64,000 bases of DNA from Bacteroidales bacterium (GTDB taxonomy: Bacteria > Bacteroidota > Bacteroidia > Bacteroidales > F082). Numbering within the stretch: position 1 is the first letter of the stretch; every line of letters begins with the position of its first letter. Of the stretch, positions 17,867-27,312 are shown one piece after another. Where the stretch lies: contig JAFSJF010000037.1 of assembly GCA_017439405.1 (NCBI GenBank), positions 1 through 64,000 on the forward strand, read 5' to 3'. The position numbers and the translations under genes were made by a program. The notes under the pieces are model-generated. The model saw only the letters and a program-made list of their open reading frames with translations. It did no database searches and was not told the origin of the DNA.

Positions 17867-18840
17867 ATAAGGAATTCAAATACAATTATGAGATTCTCGG
17901 AAGTGATGGTTATTATCTCGTTGGATACAAGGATGTCATCGGGTTGGATAATGTGCATTATTACACACGATATAATGAAGGTTTGAATTCCATCGTTAGC
18001 CGTATGGCTCGTTTGACGATTTCCAAATCTGTAAACCGCTTTGTCCCTCATCCGTTTTCCAAATTTGTTTTTCCGAAACTGTTTCATAAAGGCTTTAAAT
18101 CCGATAAGCCAATGTGTATGTTGGTCTTTTCTTCTTATGCATATCTGTATGATGTTTCATATTTTGATTGGTTCAAGAGAAAACACCCGGATTGTAAGCT
18201 GGTGATGTTTTACCAAGACAAAGTCCGTGTTCACACGCCCAATATGGATTTCAAACGTTTGAAAAAGCTGTTTGACTTAGTGTATTCATATGATCAGCAC
18301 GACTGTGATGAGTTTGGCCTAAGGTATCATCCGACACCGTATTCCAGACATGAGATACCTTGCAATGGGGCCATTCCTGCGTCAGATGTTTTTTTCTGTG
18401 GCAGTGCCAAGACTCGATACAGGACCGTCCTACAAGCCTATGAGGCATTTTCGAAGAAAGGCCTGAAATGTGATTTCTATCTCTCTTCTGTACCCTCAAA
18501 CTGTCCTCGTATACCAGGAGTACATTATGATGAGCGGTTGTCGTATATCGACTATTTGCAACATCTGAGCAAATCTCGGGCTGTACTGGAAGTGCAGCAA
18601 GAAGGAGCTGATGGTTTCACACCGCGGTTGTGGGAAAGTATTATTTTTGACAAGCATTTGATTACCAACAATGATGCCGTTTTTAAATCAATTTTTTTCA
18701 ATCCCTCCTATCACCATTCGATTGACAACAGCGTGGACGATTCGGTTGCTTTCATCAATGAACGCGTAAAGTATTCAGAAGCAGAAAAAAACAATCTTTC
18801 GCCCATTAATTTACTTCACCACATTGAGCAAAACTTATGA
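17863..18840 (+). CDS. putative glycosyltransferase
   Basis: A 325-residue soluble protein overlapping wzx by four bases. The N-terminal half reads as a Rossmann-like region (MCMLVFSSYAYLYDVSYFDW, then LVMFYQDKV), and the C-terminal half has the donor-site style motif VLEVQQEGADGFTPRLWESI, in which the acidic residue and TPRLWE pattern resemble GT-B lipopolysaccharide glycosyltransferases of the CgeB-like group. Position between the flippase and polymerase supports a role in repeat-unit assembly. Sugar specificity cannot be told. Confidence 0.65.
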   Translation: MNKEFKYNYEILGSDGYYLVGYKDVIGLDNVHYYTRYNEGLNSIVSRMARLTISKSVNRFVPHPFSKFVFPKLFHKGFKSDKPMCMLVFSSYAYLYDVSYFDWFKRKHPDCKLVMFYQDKVRVHTPNMDFKRLKKLFDLVYSYDQHDCDEFGLRYHPTPYSRHEIPCNGAIPASDVFFCGSAKTRYRTVLQAYEAFSKKGLKCDFYLSSVPSNCPRIPGVHYDERLSYIDYLQHLSKSRAVLEVQQEGADGFTPRLWESIIFDKHLITNNDAVFKSIFFNPSYHHSIDNSVDDSVAFINERVKYSEAEKNNLSPINLLHHIEQNL

Positions 18841-18849
18841 TATTTGATT

Positions 18850-20118
18850 ATGGAAGCCATACCTTTTGTATATTTTTCCTTGCTTTCGATGTTGCTATAT
18901 AGGCGAAACAGGCGTATTGACCTGGCTGTATTCATTAGTCTGTGTTATGCGTTTACGGGTATCTTTTCAATTATCTATAAGTTTTATGGGCTAAGATCTT
19001 TTGCTACCAGCAATTATCATGTCAGTCTTCTTGCTGCATTTGTCTATTGCTTTTGCATAACTCTATGTTTATGGCCCATAACTCGTTATTCCAAGTCGTT
19101 CATGCGCGGCCTGAAGCCTCTTCCCAATGATAAGCCCTTGCGTGTCATTGCAGTCGTGTTTTTTATATTCTTTTTATCGTTTCTTCTGCTTGCTTATCAA
19201 GAAATTGTATCAGTATTAACGGGTGATATGGGTGAGATGCGAGCTGAAGTTTACCGAGGCACCTGGGAGGTGTCGTGGATGAAAGGGATTACAAATCCAC
19301 TGATTCGTGTTATTGTTGTTTTCCTTAATCTTCTCACTGGGGCACCTTGGGTGTTTGTAATGTTGGGCTTTTATAGCAGTGTAATCCAAAAGATGAAGGG
19401 AAGGTATACTTTGATGTTTTTTGCAGTCTCGTTGCTGGGGCCTTTGAATGGTATCCTTAATGCCGACCGAAGCGTCACCACCTATTGGGTCCTTGCCATC
19501 ATTGCCAATTATATTCTGTTTCGGCCATATATGGATCGCCGCCAGGCAAAAAACTGGTTGAACTTTGGCATGGTGCTTGTCGCATTGGCTTTGGTCTATA
19601 TTTCAATGATGACGACTTCGCGTTTCGGGGAGCAAAGTGGAGTGCAAGGCCTTAGTGGCTCCCAGTCGAGCGTCGTAGCATATTTGGGCCAAAACTTCAT
19701 CAATTTCTGTTATTTTTTCGATGAGTTTGAAACGCCTTATATCTTTCCTGGTATTTTGTTTCCCTTTATTGCCGATCAGTTGGGTGAGCTCTCGGGAGGA
19801 ACTTCCCTGCAAGCACTTATGGACTTTCGTACAGGTAGTACTACGGGCGTTTTCTATACATTCCTCGGCCAGATTAAGATTTTTGCAGGGCCGGTGGTTA
19901 TGTTTTTGTATGTGTTGTTTATCAACTTAGGGGGTAGCGCACTATTGAAGCGAAGTGGCTCCACTCCTTCACTATTTGGCACTTTTTGCTATATGCTCAT
20001 AGCTTCTGTCAGCCTCTTCGGCCTCTTCGGTCATTACTATGCTGGTAGCACCAGGACTTTCTGTGTTGCGGCTTTCTTTGTTATAACTGGCTTCATGAGT
20101 GCAAAAAAAACAGCATAG
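18850..20118 (+). CDS. wzy: Wzy-type O-antigen/capsule polymerase
   Basis: A 422-residue membrane protein with about ten hydrophobic segments and one larger extracytoplasmic loop, the usual layout for oligosaccharide repeat-unit polymerases. Sequence conservation in this family is low. A DRSVTTYWVLAIIANY segment and the SRFGEQSGVQGL loop are the most distinctive parts. Location between two glycosyltransferases and next to wzx supports the call. I used ATG 18850 rather than the TTG six bases earlier. Confidence 0.75.
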   Translation: MEAIPFVYFSLLSMLLYRRNRRIDLAVFISLCYAFTGIFSIIYKFYGLRSFATSNYHVSLLAAFVYCFCITLCLWPITRYSKSFMRGLKPLPNDKPLRVIAVVFFIFFLSFLLLAYQEIVSVLTGDMGEMRAEVYRGTWEVSWMKGITNPLIRVIVVFLNLLTGAPWVFVMLGFYSSVIQKMKGRYTLMFFAVSLLGPLNGILNADRSVTTYWVLAIIANYILFRPYMDRRQAKNWLNFGMVLVALALVYISMMTTSRFGEQSGVQGLSGSQSSVVAYLGQNFINFCYFFDEFETPYIFPGILFPFIADQLGELSGGTSLQALMDFRTGSTTGVFYTFLGQIKIFAGPVVMFLYVLFINLGGSALLKRSGSTPSLFGTFCYMLIASVSLFGLFGHYYAGSTRTFCVAAFFVITGFMSAKKTA

Positions 20119-20123
20119 GTTTT

Positions 20124-21260
20124 ATGAAAATCTGCGTTCTCAGTCCTTCTTTCCCCACCTCAAAGACCATCGATTTCGTCTTTGTGGACCAATTGTGCCG
20201 TGCTTTTGCCGACCTTGGTCATCAGGTGACGGTGATTGCGCCGCAATCGCTCACCAAGTGCCTGATGCGCCATATCCCCATAGCCAAGCGGCATGGTTTT
20301 TATCGGACGGCCAAAGGCAATACGATAGAGTTGTTTCGTCCTTATGCGGTGTCGTTTGGGAATACAGGGATCAAACTCTTTCGCAACAGCACGCGGAAGG
20401 CGGTAAATCGTGCCTTTCATCGGTTGAAAACGAAGCCTGATGTCTGCTACGGCCATTTCTGGAGTTCGATATTCGCACTCTATCCGTTGGCCAAGGAAGT
20501 GGCAGTCCCGTTGTGCGGGGCTTCGGGTGAGGAGAATGTAGGCTATTATGTGCACAGTTCGGAAGAGTACAAGAAAAAGGTGCGTGACTATCTGAGCGGA
20601 GTCATTAGTGTTTCCTCCAAAAACCAGCAGGAATGTCTCTCCTTGGGATTGGTCTCGCCAGAGAAATCAATTGTTGTCCCCAATGCCATCGACCAGACGC
20701 TTTTCCGTAAGTTGGATAAAGACGAGTGCAGGCATAAACTTGGGCTCTCAAAGGATGTTTTTATTGTGTCGTTCGTCGGTCAATTCGTGCCGCGCAAAGG
20801 TACGTTGCGCCTGAATGAGGCCTTGAAGAAGCTTGATGACCCGAAGTTGAAGGCTGTTTTCATCGGCACGGGCAGCGAAGACCCGGATTATGCCGGGATT
20901 GTGCAGAAAGGCCGTGTGGCGCACGATGATGTTCCGGTTTGGCTGAATGCAGCCGATGTGTTTGTGCTGCCCACCGAAAACGAGGGCTGCTGCAATGCCA
21001 TCATCGAGGCTATGGCCTGCGGATTGCCGATTATCTCAACTGATGCGCCGTTCAATCACGATATTCTGAATGATGGCAACAGCATCATGGTGGGTTGTCA
21101 CGACGTGGACGCTATTGCCTCTGCCATTCGCAGGCTGAAAGAGGATGACGGCTTACGGCAACGCTTAAGTGAGGGTGCGTTGGCTACGGCGCGAGGACTT
21201 TCCATCAACCAAAGGGCACAACGCATCATTGATTTCATGCAAAAACAGATAAAGCAATGA
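20124..21260 (+). CDS. GT4-family glycosyltransferase
   Basis: A 378-residue GT-B enzyme of the glycosyltransferase 4 type. The N-terminal acceptor domain begins MKICVLSPSFPTSK, and the C-terminal donor domain has SFVGQFVPRKGTLRLNEAL and the retaining-enzyme motif PTENEGCCNAIIEAMACGLPI (EX7E type, Glu residues at the ends). It adds a sugar to the lipid-linked repeat unit; the sugar is unknown. It starts five bases after wzy and overlaps the acetyltransferase start by four bases. Confidence 0.88.
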   Translation: MKICVLSPSFPTSKTIDFVFVDQLCRAFADLGHQVTVIAPQSLTKCLMRHIPIAKRHGFYRTAKGNTIELFRPYAVSFGNTGIKLFRNSTRKAVNRAFHRLKTKPDVCYGHFWSSIFALYPLAKEVAVPLCGASGEENVGYYVHSSEEYKKKVRDYLSGVISVSSKNQQECLSLGLVSPEKSIVVPNAIDQTLFRKLDKDECRHKLGLSKDVFIVSFVGQFVPRKGTLRLNEALKKLDDPKLKAVFIGTGSEDPDYAGIVQKGRVAHDDVPVWLNAADVFVLPTENEGCCNAIIEAMACGLPIISTDAPFNHDILNDGNSIMVGCHDVDAIASAIRRLKEDDGLRQRLSEGALATARGLSINQRAQRIIDFMQKQIKQ

Positions 21261-21810
21261 TCACAGACAGAAAATCGTACAAGGAATATGTGGCTGCCGA
21301 CCTGGCGGAGGCATACGTCCCCAAGAATGCCTTAAAACGCTGGCTGAAGACATTGGGAGGCAACGAGCAATGTGCAGCATACAAGTATGTCCGTCGTTTG
21401 CGCAAGGCGGAGTATTGCTTGAACACCGGCAGGAAGTTGCAATATCAGTGGCAGAAGTTACTGCTGACCAGACTCGGGCTGAAACTCGGTATCAGGATTG
21501 CTCCAAATAAAGTCGGTAAGGGCTTGAATATCATACACTTAGCGGGGGGGGCGGTTGCATCCTCAATTGCCTGTCGATTGGCGACTACTGCCGGGTGCAA
21601 TCGGGTGTGGTGGTAGGCAATGTAGGTGACGACGAGCATCGTCCGATTATTGGCAACCACGTTGGTTTAGGTCTGGGCTGCAAGGTCTATGGCAAAATTA
21701 GCATTGGCGACAATGCCAGTATCCTTCCCAACGCGGTTGTCACTCACGATGTGCCGGCCAACGCCATAGTTGGAGGCATTCCGGCCAAGGTGATAAAAAT
21801 GAAAGAATAA
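21257..21810 (+). pseudogene. serine-acetyltransferase-like O-acetyltransferase, out of frame at a G8 tract
   Basis: The first frame (21257-21616) encodes an N-terminal helical domain through GKGLNIIHLAGG, then enters nonsense after the G tract at 21544-21551. The correct continuation (SIGDYCRVQSGVVVGNVGDD, then the beta-helix tail NAIVGGIPAKVIKMKE ending at 21810) is in another frame. One extra G (nine instead of eight) would restore a single reading frame of about 185 codons. No other damage is visible, so this looks like a reversible OFF state rather than decay. The intact enzyme would probably O-acetylate a sugar or a donor in the locus. Confidence 0.85.
21544..21551 (+). repeat. G8 homopolymer breaking the acetyltransferase frame
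   Basis: Eight G in a row at about codon 96-98. Nine would join the two frames; the present eight leaves the gene OFF. Confidence 0.92.
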
Positions 21811-21820
21811 AAGATGTTTT

Positions 21821-22849
21821 ATGGAGGCAAAGAAAAATATCTATTGGATTAACGCAGTTAAGGCGTTTGCCATAATAGCAGTGTTTCTGTCGCATGTGCA
21901 GGCTATATATGGTTACCATATCGGCATTTTTCATCGGTTTATAAGTCCGTGGTATGTGAATGCGTTTTTCTTTGTGAGCGGTTACCTGTTGTTTCGCAAG
22001 CAATTGTCCACGCCTTTGGTCTTGCAACCTAAATCGCTGTATATTAGCAGGTTGAATGGGGGGGGGTACTCGCTGATAATCAATGTGTTATGTCGGATTG
22101 TGGTGCCGTCGATAATTTTTGCTGCCATAGAATACTTCCCGTCGTGCATTATGCAAGGGCGCAGCATCAGTGCGGCTGGTCTTGCTTATAAGACTATCGG
22201 TGGAGGCACTTATTGGTTCACCAGTGCCCTTGTGGTTGCAGAATTGATTGTGCTTTTATTATTGCTCACTCGCTTCAAAAACGTCTGGTTTTATTTCCTT
22301 TCCACGTTCACCATTGGATTGGTGGGAATGGCTTTCCAGCACGGGATGTATCCCTACGAAGTTTGGGCTTGGCATAGAGGCATCATAGCGGTGATGTTTC
22401 TTGGTTTTGGTGGCCTGTATTGGAAGTATGAAGAGCGGATAACAAAGTGTTTGAAATGGTACATGCTGTTGGCCCTATTGGTCTTGTATGTGGTATTATT
22501 ATTGTGTTGTAAGGATACAAACCCGAATATCAGTATTTTGTCGTTGCAGCCGCTTGGTATCGTTACTACCTTGATAGCATGTGTGCTATTGATTGAACTT
22601 TGCAAACGGTTGCCCGAGAATGGTGTGGTGAACTATATAGGACAGAACACGCTGGGCTTTTACTTTATGAGTGGTGCTTTGCCGATTGCCGTCAGCATGT
22701 TGGCACACAGACTGATTAGCGGCTCACATCTGAGTGTGATGTTGTTCGATTGGATTGTTTGTCTTGTAGGGGCCTATGTTGTTGTGAAGCTTATCAACAG
22801 GTTCGCCCCCTGGTTGTTTGATATAAAGAAACTGTTTAACAGAAATTAA
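21821..22849 (+). CDS. acyltransferase-3 family membrane O-acyltransferase
   Basis: A 342-residue membrane protein of the acyltransferase-3 family (O-antigen and capsule O-acetylases). The N-terminal helix carries the usual NAVKAFAIIAVFLSHVQ with the catalytic-region histidine, followed by NAFFFVSGYLLFRKQ; about ten hydrophobic segments follow. The frame crosses a G9 tract at 22058-22066 (three glycines, about residue 80-82) and is intact, so this gene appears ON. It sits directly after the OFF acetyltransferase, so the locus has two acyl-modifying genes that could switch independently. Confidence 0.88.
   Translation: MEAKKNIYWINAVKAFAIIAVFLSHVQAIYGYHIGIFHRFISPWYVNAFFFVSGYLLFRKQLSTPLVLQPKSLYISRLNGGGYSLIINVLCRIVVPSIIFAAIEYFPSCIMQGRSISAAGLAYKTIGGGTYWFTSALVVAELIVLLLLLTRFKNVWFYFLSTFTIGLVGMAFQHGMYPYEVWAWHRGIIAVMFLGFGGLYWKYEERITKCLKWYMLLALLVLYVVLLLCCKDTNPNISILSLQPLGIVTTLIACVLLIELCKRLPENGVVNYIGQNTLGFYFMSGALPIAVSMLAHRLISGSHLSVMLFDWIVCLVGAYVVVKLINRFAPWLFDIKKLFNRN
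22058..22066 (+). repeat. G9 homopolymer in the acyltransferase gene
   Basis: Nine consecutive G encode three glycines; the present length keeps the frame. Confidence 0.92.
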
Positions 22850-22855
22850 CGATAT

Positions 22856-23890
22856 ATGGAACAAAAGCTAATTTCCATCTGTATCCCTACATACAATCGT
22901 CCGACTCAGTTGAAGCGGATGTTGGAAAGCATTGATGCAACCAAGGTTGATGACCTTGATATTGTAATCAGTGAAAACTGCTCGCCAAAACAGGCTGAGA
23001 CTCGTGAGGTGGTGGAAGAGTATAAGAAATCTCATCCTTACGAGGTTCATTACTTTGAGAATGAACGCAACCTCGGTTACGATAAAAATATTCGCGCTGC
23101 TGTAGCAAGGGCCACGGGCCGTTTCTGTGTGTTCTTCAGCGATGATGATATGGCAATGCCTGGCTCATTGGATAAATACATAGAGTTCATACGTCAGCAT
23201 AAGGATTGCGGGTATATTTTAAGGTCTTATAGAAATTATTCAAATTCAAAAGAAACTAATTGGCAAGACTTCTATTATTACCCTACAGAAAGAGAGTTTC
23301 CTGCAGGTCGTGACACTGCTATCGAACTATTTAATAAGAGTGTGTTTCTTTCAGGTTTTACCATTCGCCAAGAATATGCCAAACAATATGTGATAGATGC
23401 TCTTGATGGGTCGCTGCTTTATCAGATGTATCTGTTGCTTCAAGTATGTCGCCGCTATCCATCTGCATATACTCGGATTTTGGTTTCCAAGTCAGTGCCC
23501 ACTGGAAATGATGTACATTATTTCGGTACTGGTGATGGTGAAGAAGGTTACAAAAATGCCTCAAAGATGGAGGGTGATAATACCATTAACTTTATTGGTT
23601 GGTATGTAAAGTTCTTCAATTATGTTGAGGATGAGTTTAAAGATGGAACGGGCAAAGAACTTCTTCTCGGCTTATCAAATATGATTTATCCTACAATGGC
23701 CACACAACTTCGTACCAATCCAAGCAAAAAAGCCTTTAAGAGGTTCTGCAACAGATTGTTCGAGGTAGGTATTATTAAGACCACGAAAGCAAAGATTTAT
23801 TACTATGGACTTTTGATATTTGGAGTGAAATTCTGTGACTGGGTGGTGAGAACAATCAAAAAAGTCCTAGGAAGACGTCCTAATTTGTAA
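22856..23890 (+). CDS. GT2-family glycosyltransferase
   Basis: A 344-residue GT-A glycosyltransferase. It opens with LISICIPTYNRPTQLKRML, has the donor-binding aspartates in FSDDDMAMPG (about residue 98-105), and the NERNLGYDKNI motif before it. The C-terminal part is helical without clear membrane segments. It transfers a nucleotide-activated sugar onto the growing repeat unit. Spacing to the acyltransferase is six bases. Confidence 0.88.
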   Translation: MEQKLISICIPTYNRPTQLKRMLESIDATKVDDLDIVISENCSPKQAETREVVEEYKKSHPYEVHYFENERNLGYDKNIRAAVARATGRFCVFFSDDDMAMPGSLDKYIEFIRQHKDCGYILRSYRNYSNSKETNWQDFYYYPTEREFPAGRDTAIELFNKSVFLSGFTIRQEYAKQYVIDALDGSLLYQMYLLLQVCRRYPSAYTRILVSKSVPTGNDVHYFGTGDGEEGYKNASKMEGDNTINFIGWYVKFFNYVEDEFKDGTGKELLLGLSNMIYPTMATQLRTNPSKKAFKRFCNRLFEVGIIKTTKAKIYYYGLLIFGVKFCDWVVRTIKKVLGRRPNL

Positions 23891-23908
23891 ACAATTAAAT
23901 CTAAAGAC

Positions 23909-24706
23909 ATGAAAGTCGTATTATTAGCAGGCGGTTTCGGCTCCCGCATTTCCGAAGAGTCGGTTTTCAAGCCCAAGCCGATGATTGAAATCGGCGGTAT
24001 GCCTATCTTGTGGCATATCATGAAAGAGTATGCCTGGTATGGCCATGATGAGTTCATCATCTGCGCTGGTTACAAACAGGAGTATATCAAGGAGTGGTTT
24101 GCCAACTATTTCATCCACAACAGCGATGTCAGTTTCGACTTTCGTGGAGGCAAGGAGGAAATGACCATCCATCACAGTCATCTTGAACCATGGAAAGTCA
24201 CTGTGGTCGATACAGGCTACAATACCATGACGGGGGGCCGTATCAAGCGCGTACAGGAATATGTGGGTAACGAAACCTTTATGATGACCTACGGCGATGG
24301 CGTGTGCGATGTGGACATCAACAAGCTATTGGAGTATCACAAAGGCCACGGCAAGATTGCCACGCTTACCGCTGTGAAGATGGCCCAGGAAAAGGGCGTA
24401 CTTGAAATCACCAAAGACCAGGCCGTGCGATCTTTCCGTGAGAAGAATTCAATGGATGGCGCTCCTATCAATGCTGGATACATGGTGCTTGGCCCCGAAA
24501 TCTTTGACTATCTAGATGGCGACAGCTGCATCTTCGAACGCAAGCCATTAGAGGCTTTGGCTGCCAAAGGCGAGCTGATGTCGTATCTGCACGAAGGTTT
24601 TTGGCAGTGCATGGATAACATTCGTGAGAAGAATCTTCTTGAGCAATTATTAAAGAACGGTACTGCACCTTGGAAAAAATGGGAACGTGAAGTCCCGAAA
24701 AACTAA
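23909..24706 (+). CDS. rfbF: glucose-1-phosphate cytidylyltransferase
   Basis: A 265-residue enzyme that makes CDP-glucose, the entry step to CDP-6-deoxy and CDP-3,6-dideoxy sugars. The N-terminal LAGGFGSRISEES with the following lysine (FKPKPMIEIGG) is the family signature, and TYGDGVCDVDI carries the metal-binding aspartates. It contains a six-G run at 24232-24237, in frame. It starts a tightly packed four-gene set (rfbF, rfbG, reductase, epimerase). Confidence 0.93.
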   Translation: MKVVLLAGGFGSRISEESVFKPKPMIEIGGMPILWHIMKEYAWYGHDEFIICAGYKQEYIKEWFANYFIHNSDVSFDFRGGKEEMTIHHSHLEPWKVTVVDTGYNTMTGGRIKRVQEYVGNETFMMTYGDGVCDVDINKLLEYHKGHGKIATLTAVKMAQEKGVLEITKDQAVRSFREKNSMDGAPINAGYMVLGPEIFDYLDGDSCIFERKPLEALAAKGELMSYLHEGFWQCMDNIREKNLLEQLLKNGTAPWKKWEREVPKN

Positions 24707-24711
24707 TATTT

Positions 24712-25788
24712 ATGATTGACGTATTTGACAACTTTTATAAGGGGAAAAAAATCCTTGTAACTGGGCATACTGGTTTCAAAGGCAGTTGGTTAAGCATCTG
24801 GCTACATGAGCTAGGTGCCGAGGTTGTTGGCGTGGGTTTGGAACCCTACAGTGAGAAGGATAATTTTGTGCTGAGCGGTATTGGCAAGAAAATAAAGGCT
24901 GATATCCGTGCCGATATTCGCGATGGAGAGAAGATGAAGGAAATCTTCGCCCAATATCAGCCTGAGATTGTGTTTCACTTGGCGGCACAGCCCCTGGTGC
25001 GTCTCAGCTATGAGATTCCAGTAGAAACTTACGAAACCAACGTAATGGGCACAGTGAATGTGATGGAGGCCATCCGTGCTACCGATAGCGTAAAGGTGGG
25101 AGTAATGATTACCACGGACAAGTGCTATGACAATAAAGAGCAGTTGACAGGCTACAAAGAGGACGACCCCTTTGGCGGTTACGACCCATATAGCTCCAGC
25201 AAGGGTGCTTGTGAAATTGCAATTCAGAGCTGGCGAAGGAGTTTCTTTAATCCTGATGATTATGGTAAGACACATCATGTGAGTCTTGCCAGTGTCCGTG
25301 CCGGTAACGTGATAGGAGGTGGTGACTGGGCTAAAGACCGCATCATTCCCGACTGCATCCGTGCTTTGGAGGCAGGTAAGCCTATCGAGATTCGCTCGCC
25401 CAAGGCTGTGCGTCCGTGGGAGCATGTGCTGGAACCATTGAGCGGATATATGCTGTTGGCGCAGAAGATGTGGAATGACCCAACTGGATATTGCGAGGGC
25501 TGGAACTTTGGCCCAGAAATGGAGTCGGTGCTTAATGTGTGGGAAGTGGCCACGGCCATGATTGAAAACTTCGGCTATGGTGAACTGAAAGATGTGTCAG
25601 ACCCCAACGCCCTTCACGAGGCCAACCTGCTGATGCTCGACATTACCAAGGCCAAGACCCACTTGGGTTGGAAGCCTCGCTTAAATGCCAAGCAGTGTGC
25701 TGTGCTGACTTCCGACTGGTACAAGCGTTACAAGACGGAAGATGTGTATCAACTTTGCGTAGAAGAAATCGAAAAATTCTTAAGCTAA
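24712..25788 (+). CDS. rfbG: CDP-glucose 4,6-dehydratase
   Basis: A 358-residue short-chain dehydratase giving CDP-4-keto-6-deoxyglucose. The NAD-binding motif is TGHTGFKGSWL; TTDKCYDNKE and the catalytic YSSSK motif follow, all in the positions expected for RfbG/DdhB. Its stop codon shares one base with the start of the next gene. No RfbH (the 3-dehydrase needed for 3,6-dideoxy sugars) is encoded nearby, so the product probably keeps its C3 hydroxyl. Confidence 0.93.
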   Translation: MIDVFDNFYKGKKILVTGHTGFKGSWLSIWLHELGAEVVGVGLEPYSEKDNFVLSGIGKKIKADIRADIRDGEKMKEIFAQYQPEIVFHLAAQPLVRLSYEIPVETYETNVMGTVNVMEAIRATDSVKVGVMITTDKCYDNKEQLTGYKEDDPFGGYDPYSSSKGACEIAIQSWRRSFFNPDDYGKTHHVSLASVRAGNVIGGGDWAKDRIIPDCIRALEAGKPIEIRSPKAVRPWEHVLEPLSGYMLLAQKMWNDPTGYCEGWNFGPEMESVLNVWEVATAMIENFGYGELKDVSDPNALHEANLLMLDITKAKTHLGWKPRLNAKQCAVLTSDWYKRYKTEDVYQLCVEEIEKFLS

Positions 25789-26705
25789 TGGAAAAAGTAA
25801 TCATAACCGGAGCCGATGGCTTCGTGGGTAGTTATACCGTAAAGCACTTTCTGAACAACGGCAAGAAGGTGCTGGCACTCGACATGGGTGCTGAGGCTCG
25901 CCGTTTGGAAGCCCATCCCAACCTCACCTATATGCAGTGCGACATCACCGACATCAAAGCGATGATGGCCAAGATTCCCGCTGGCGAATACGACACCTTT
26001 GTGCATTTCGCCTGGGCTGGTTCTGCCGGTCAGGCACGTGTGGACTATAACCTCCAGATGCAGAACGCCCTCAATACGGTTGAGTGCATGAAGGCTGCCA
26101 AGGAGTTAGGCTGCACCCGCTTTGTGTGTGCTGGCAGCATTATGGAATATGAGGTGGAGGCTGCCATCCATTCGCAGGGCAGTCATCCCGGAATGGCCTA
26201 CATCTATGGTATGGGCAAGCATATTGCCCATTGCATGTGCAAGAGCGTGGCCGCCAACATCGGCATCGATTTGTTGTGGCCGATGATTACCAACGCCTAC
26301 GGTGCGGGCGAGTTCTCGCCAAGGTTTGTGAACACCACCCTCCGCAAAATTATCAATGGAGAACCTTTGCAGTTCACGGCTGCCACACAGAACTACGACT
26401 TCGTGTATGTGAGCGATGTGGCCAAGGCTTTCTACTTGGTGGCCGAGAAGGGCAAGCCTTTCTGCGAGTATATGATAGGCAGCGGCAATGCCCGTCCGCT
26501 GAAGGAATTCATCCTGGAGATGGTGGCTGCCTGTGGTCCCGACAGCAGACCGCTGTTCGGCGATGTACCTTTTACGGGCACTAATATGCCGCTGAGTACA
26601 TTCGACATTAAAGACATTAAGGAAGATTGCGGCTTTGCACCTGACGTGACCTTCGCCAAGGGGACGAAGATGACGATGGACTGGCTAAAAACAATAGAAC
26701 AATGA
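25788..26705 (+). CDS. CDP-4-keto-6-deoxyhexose reductase/epimerase-like SDR
   Basis: A 305-residue NAD(P)-dependent short-chain enzyme. GADGFVGSYTV binds the cofactor, FAWAGSAG and CAGSIMEYE follow, and YGMGK supplies the Tyr-x-x-x-Lys pair. By context it most likely reduces the 4-keto group of the RfbG product, like the final reductases of CDP-abequose and CDP-6-deoxygulose pathways. It starts within the rfbG stop codon (TAATG) and overlaps the next gene by four bases, so the set is translationally coupled. The sugar made cannot be decided from sequence alone. Confidence 0.75.
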   Translation: MEKVIITGADGFVGSYTVKHFLNNGKKVLALDMGAEARRLEAHPNLTYMQCDITDIKAMMAKIPAGEYDTFVHFAWAGSAGQARVDYNLQMQNALNTVECMKAAKELGCTRFVCAGSIMEYEVEAAIHSQGSHPGMAYIYGMGKHIAHCMCKSVAANIGIDLLWPMITNAYGAGEFSPRFVNTTLRKIINGEPLQFTAATQNYDFVYVSDVAKAFYLVAEKGKPFCEYMIGSGNARPLKEFILEMVAACGPDSRPLFGDVPFTGTNMPLSTFDIKDIKEDCGFAPDVTFAKGTKMTMDWLKTIEQ

Positions 26706-27268
26706 TTACGAAATTCAGTTTTGAGGAATTAGACCTGAAGGGTGCCTATAAGATTCAGCCTTTCTTTGCTACCGATGAGCGTGGCGGATTCGTGAAAGAT
26801 TATAATATCGACATGTTTCGAGCCAACGGCATTGAACATGAACTAAAAGAGGTGTTCTATACCATTTCGAAGCGTGGCGTTATCCGTGCCACCCACTTCC
26901 AGTTGGTGAAGCAGCAGGCTAAATTAGTGCGTTGCATCAGCGGACATGTGTATGACGTGATTGTTGACCTGCGCCCCGATTCTCCCACTTTTGGTCAATG
27001 GCGTGGTTTCGACCTCACTGGTGACAATCAGGTTGAACTTTATATACCGCAGTTCTTCGGCCATGGCTATCTGGTGATTGAAGACTCCATTGTAAGCTAC
27101 AAGTGCGGCGAGGTATTCTATGGCGAAGGCGACAGCGGTATTATGTACAATGACCCTGATATTAACATCAAGTGGCCGTTTGAGTTGATAGGTGGCGAGC
27201 AGAATCTAATTATTTCGGAGAAGGATACCAAGTTGATGAGTTATGAAGAGTATAGGCACAGAGTGTAA
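26702..27268 (+). CDS. RmlC-like sugar epimerase of the CDP-sugar cassette
   Basis: A 188-residue cupin of the dTDP-4-dehydrorhamnose 3,5-epimerase superfamily, clearly different from rfbC at 14415. The canonical RGLH is changed to RATH, but the catalytic histidine (His65) and the following FQ are kept; YKCGEVFYGEGD is the second active-site segment. Its coupling to rfbFG suggests that it acts on a CDP-4-keto-6-deoxyhexose, epimerising C3 and/or C5. Confidence 0.8.
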   Translation: MITKFSFEELDLKGAYKIQPFFATDERGGFVKDYNIDMFRANGIEHELKEVFYTISKRGVIRATHFQLVKQQAKLVRCISGHVYDVIVDLRPDSPTFGQWRGFDLTGDNQVELYIPQFFGHGYLVIEDSIVSYKCGEVFYGEGDSGIMYNDPDINIKWPFELIGGEQNLIISEKDTKLMSYEEYRHRV

Positions 27269-27312
27269 ATAGCCTATATTTCCAACCAATCCAACAACAT
27301 CAGCAGGAATGT

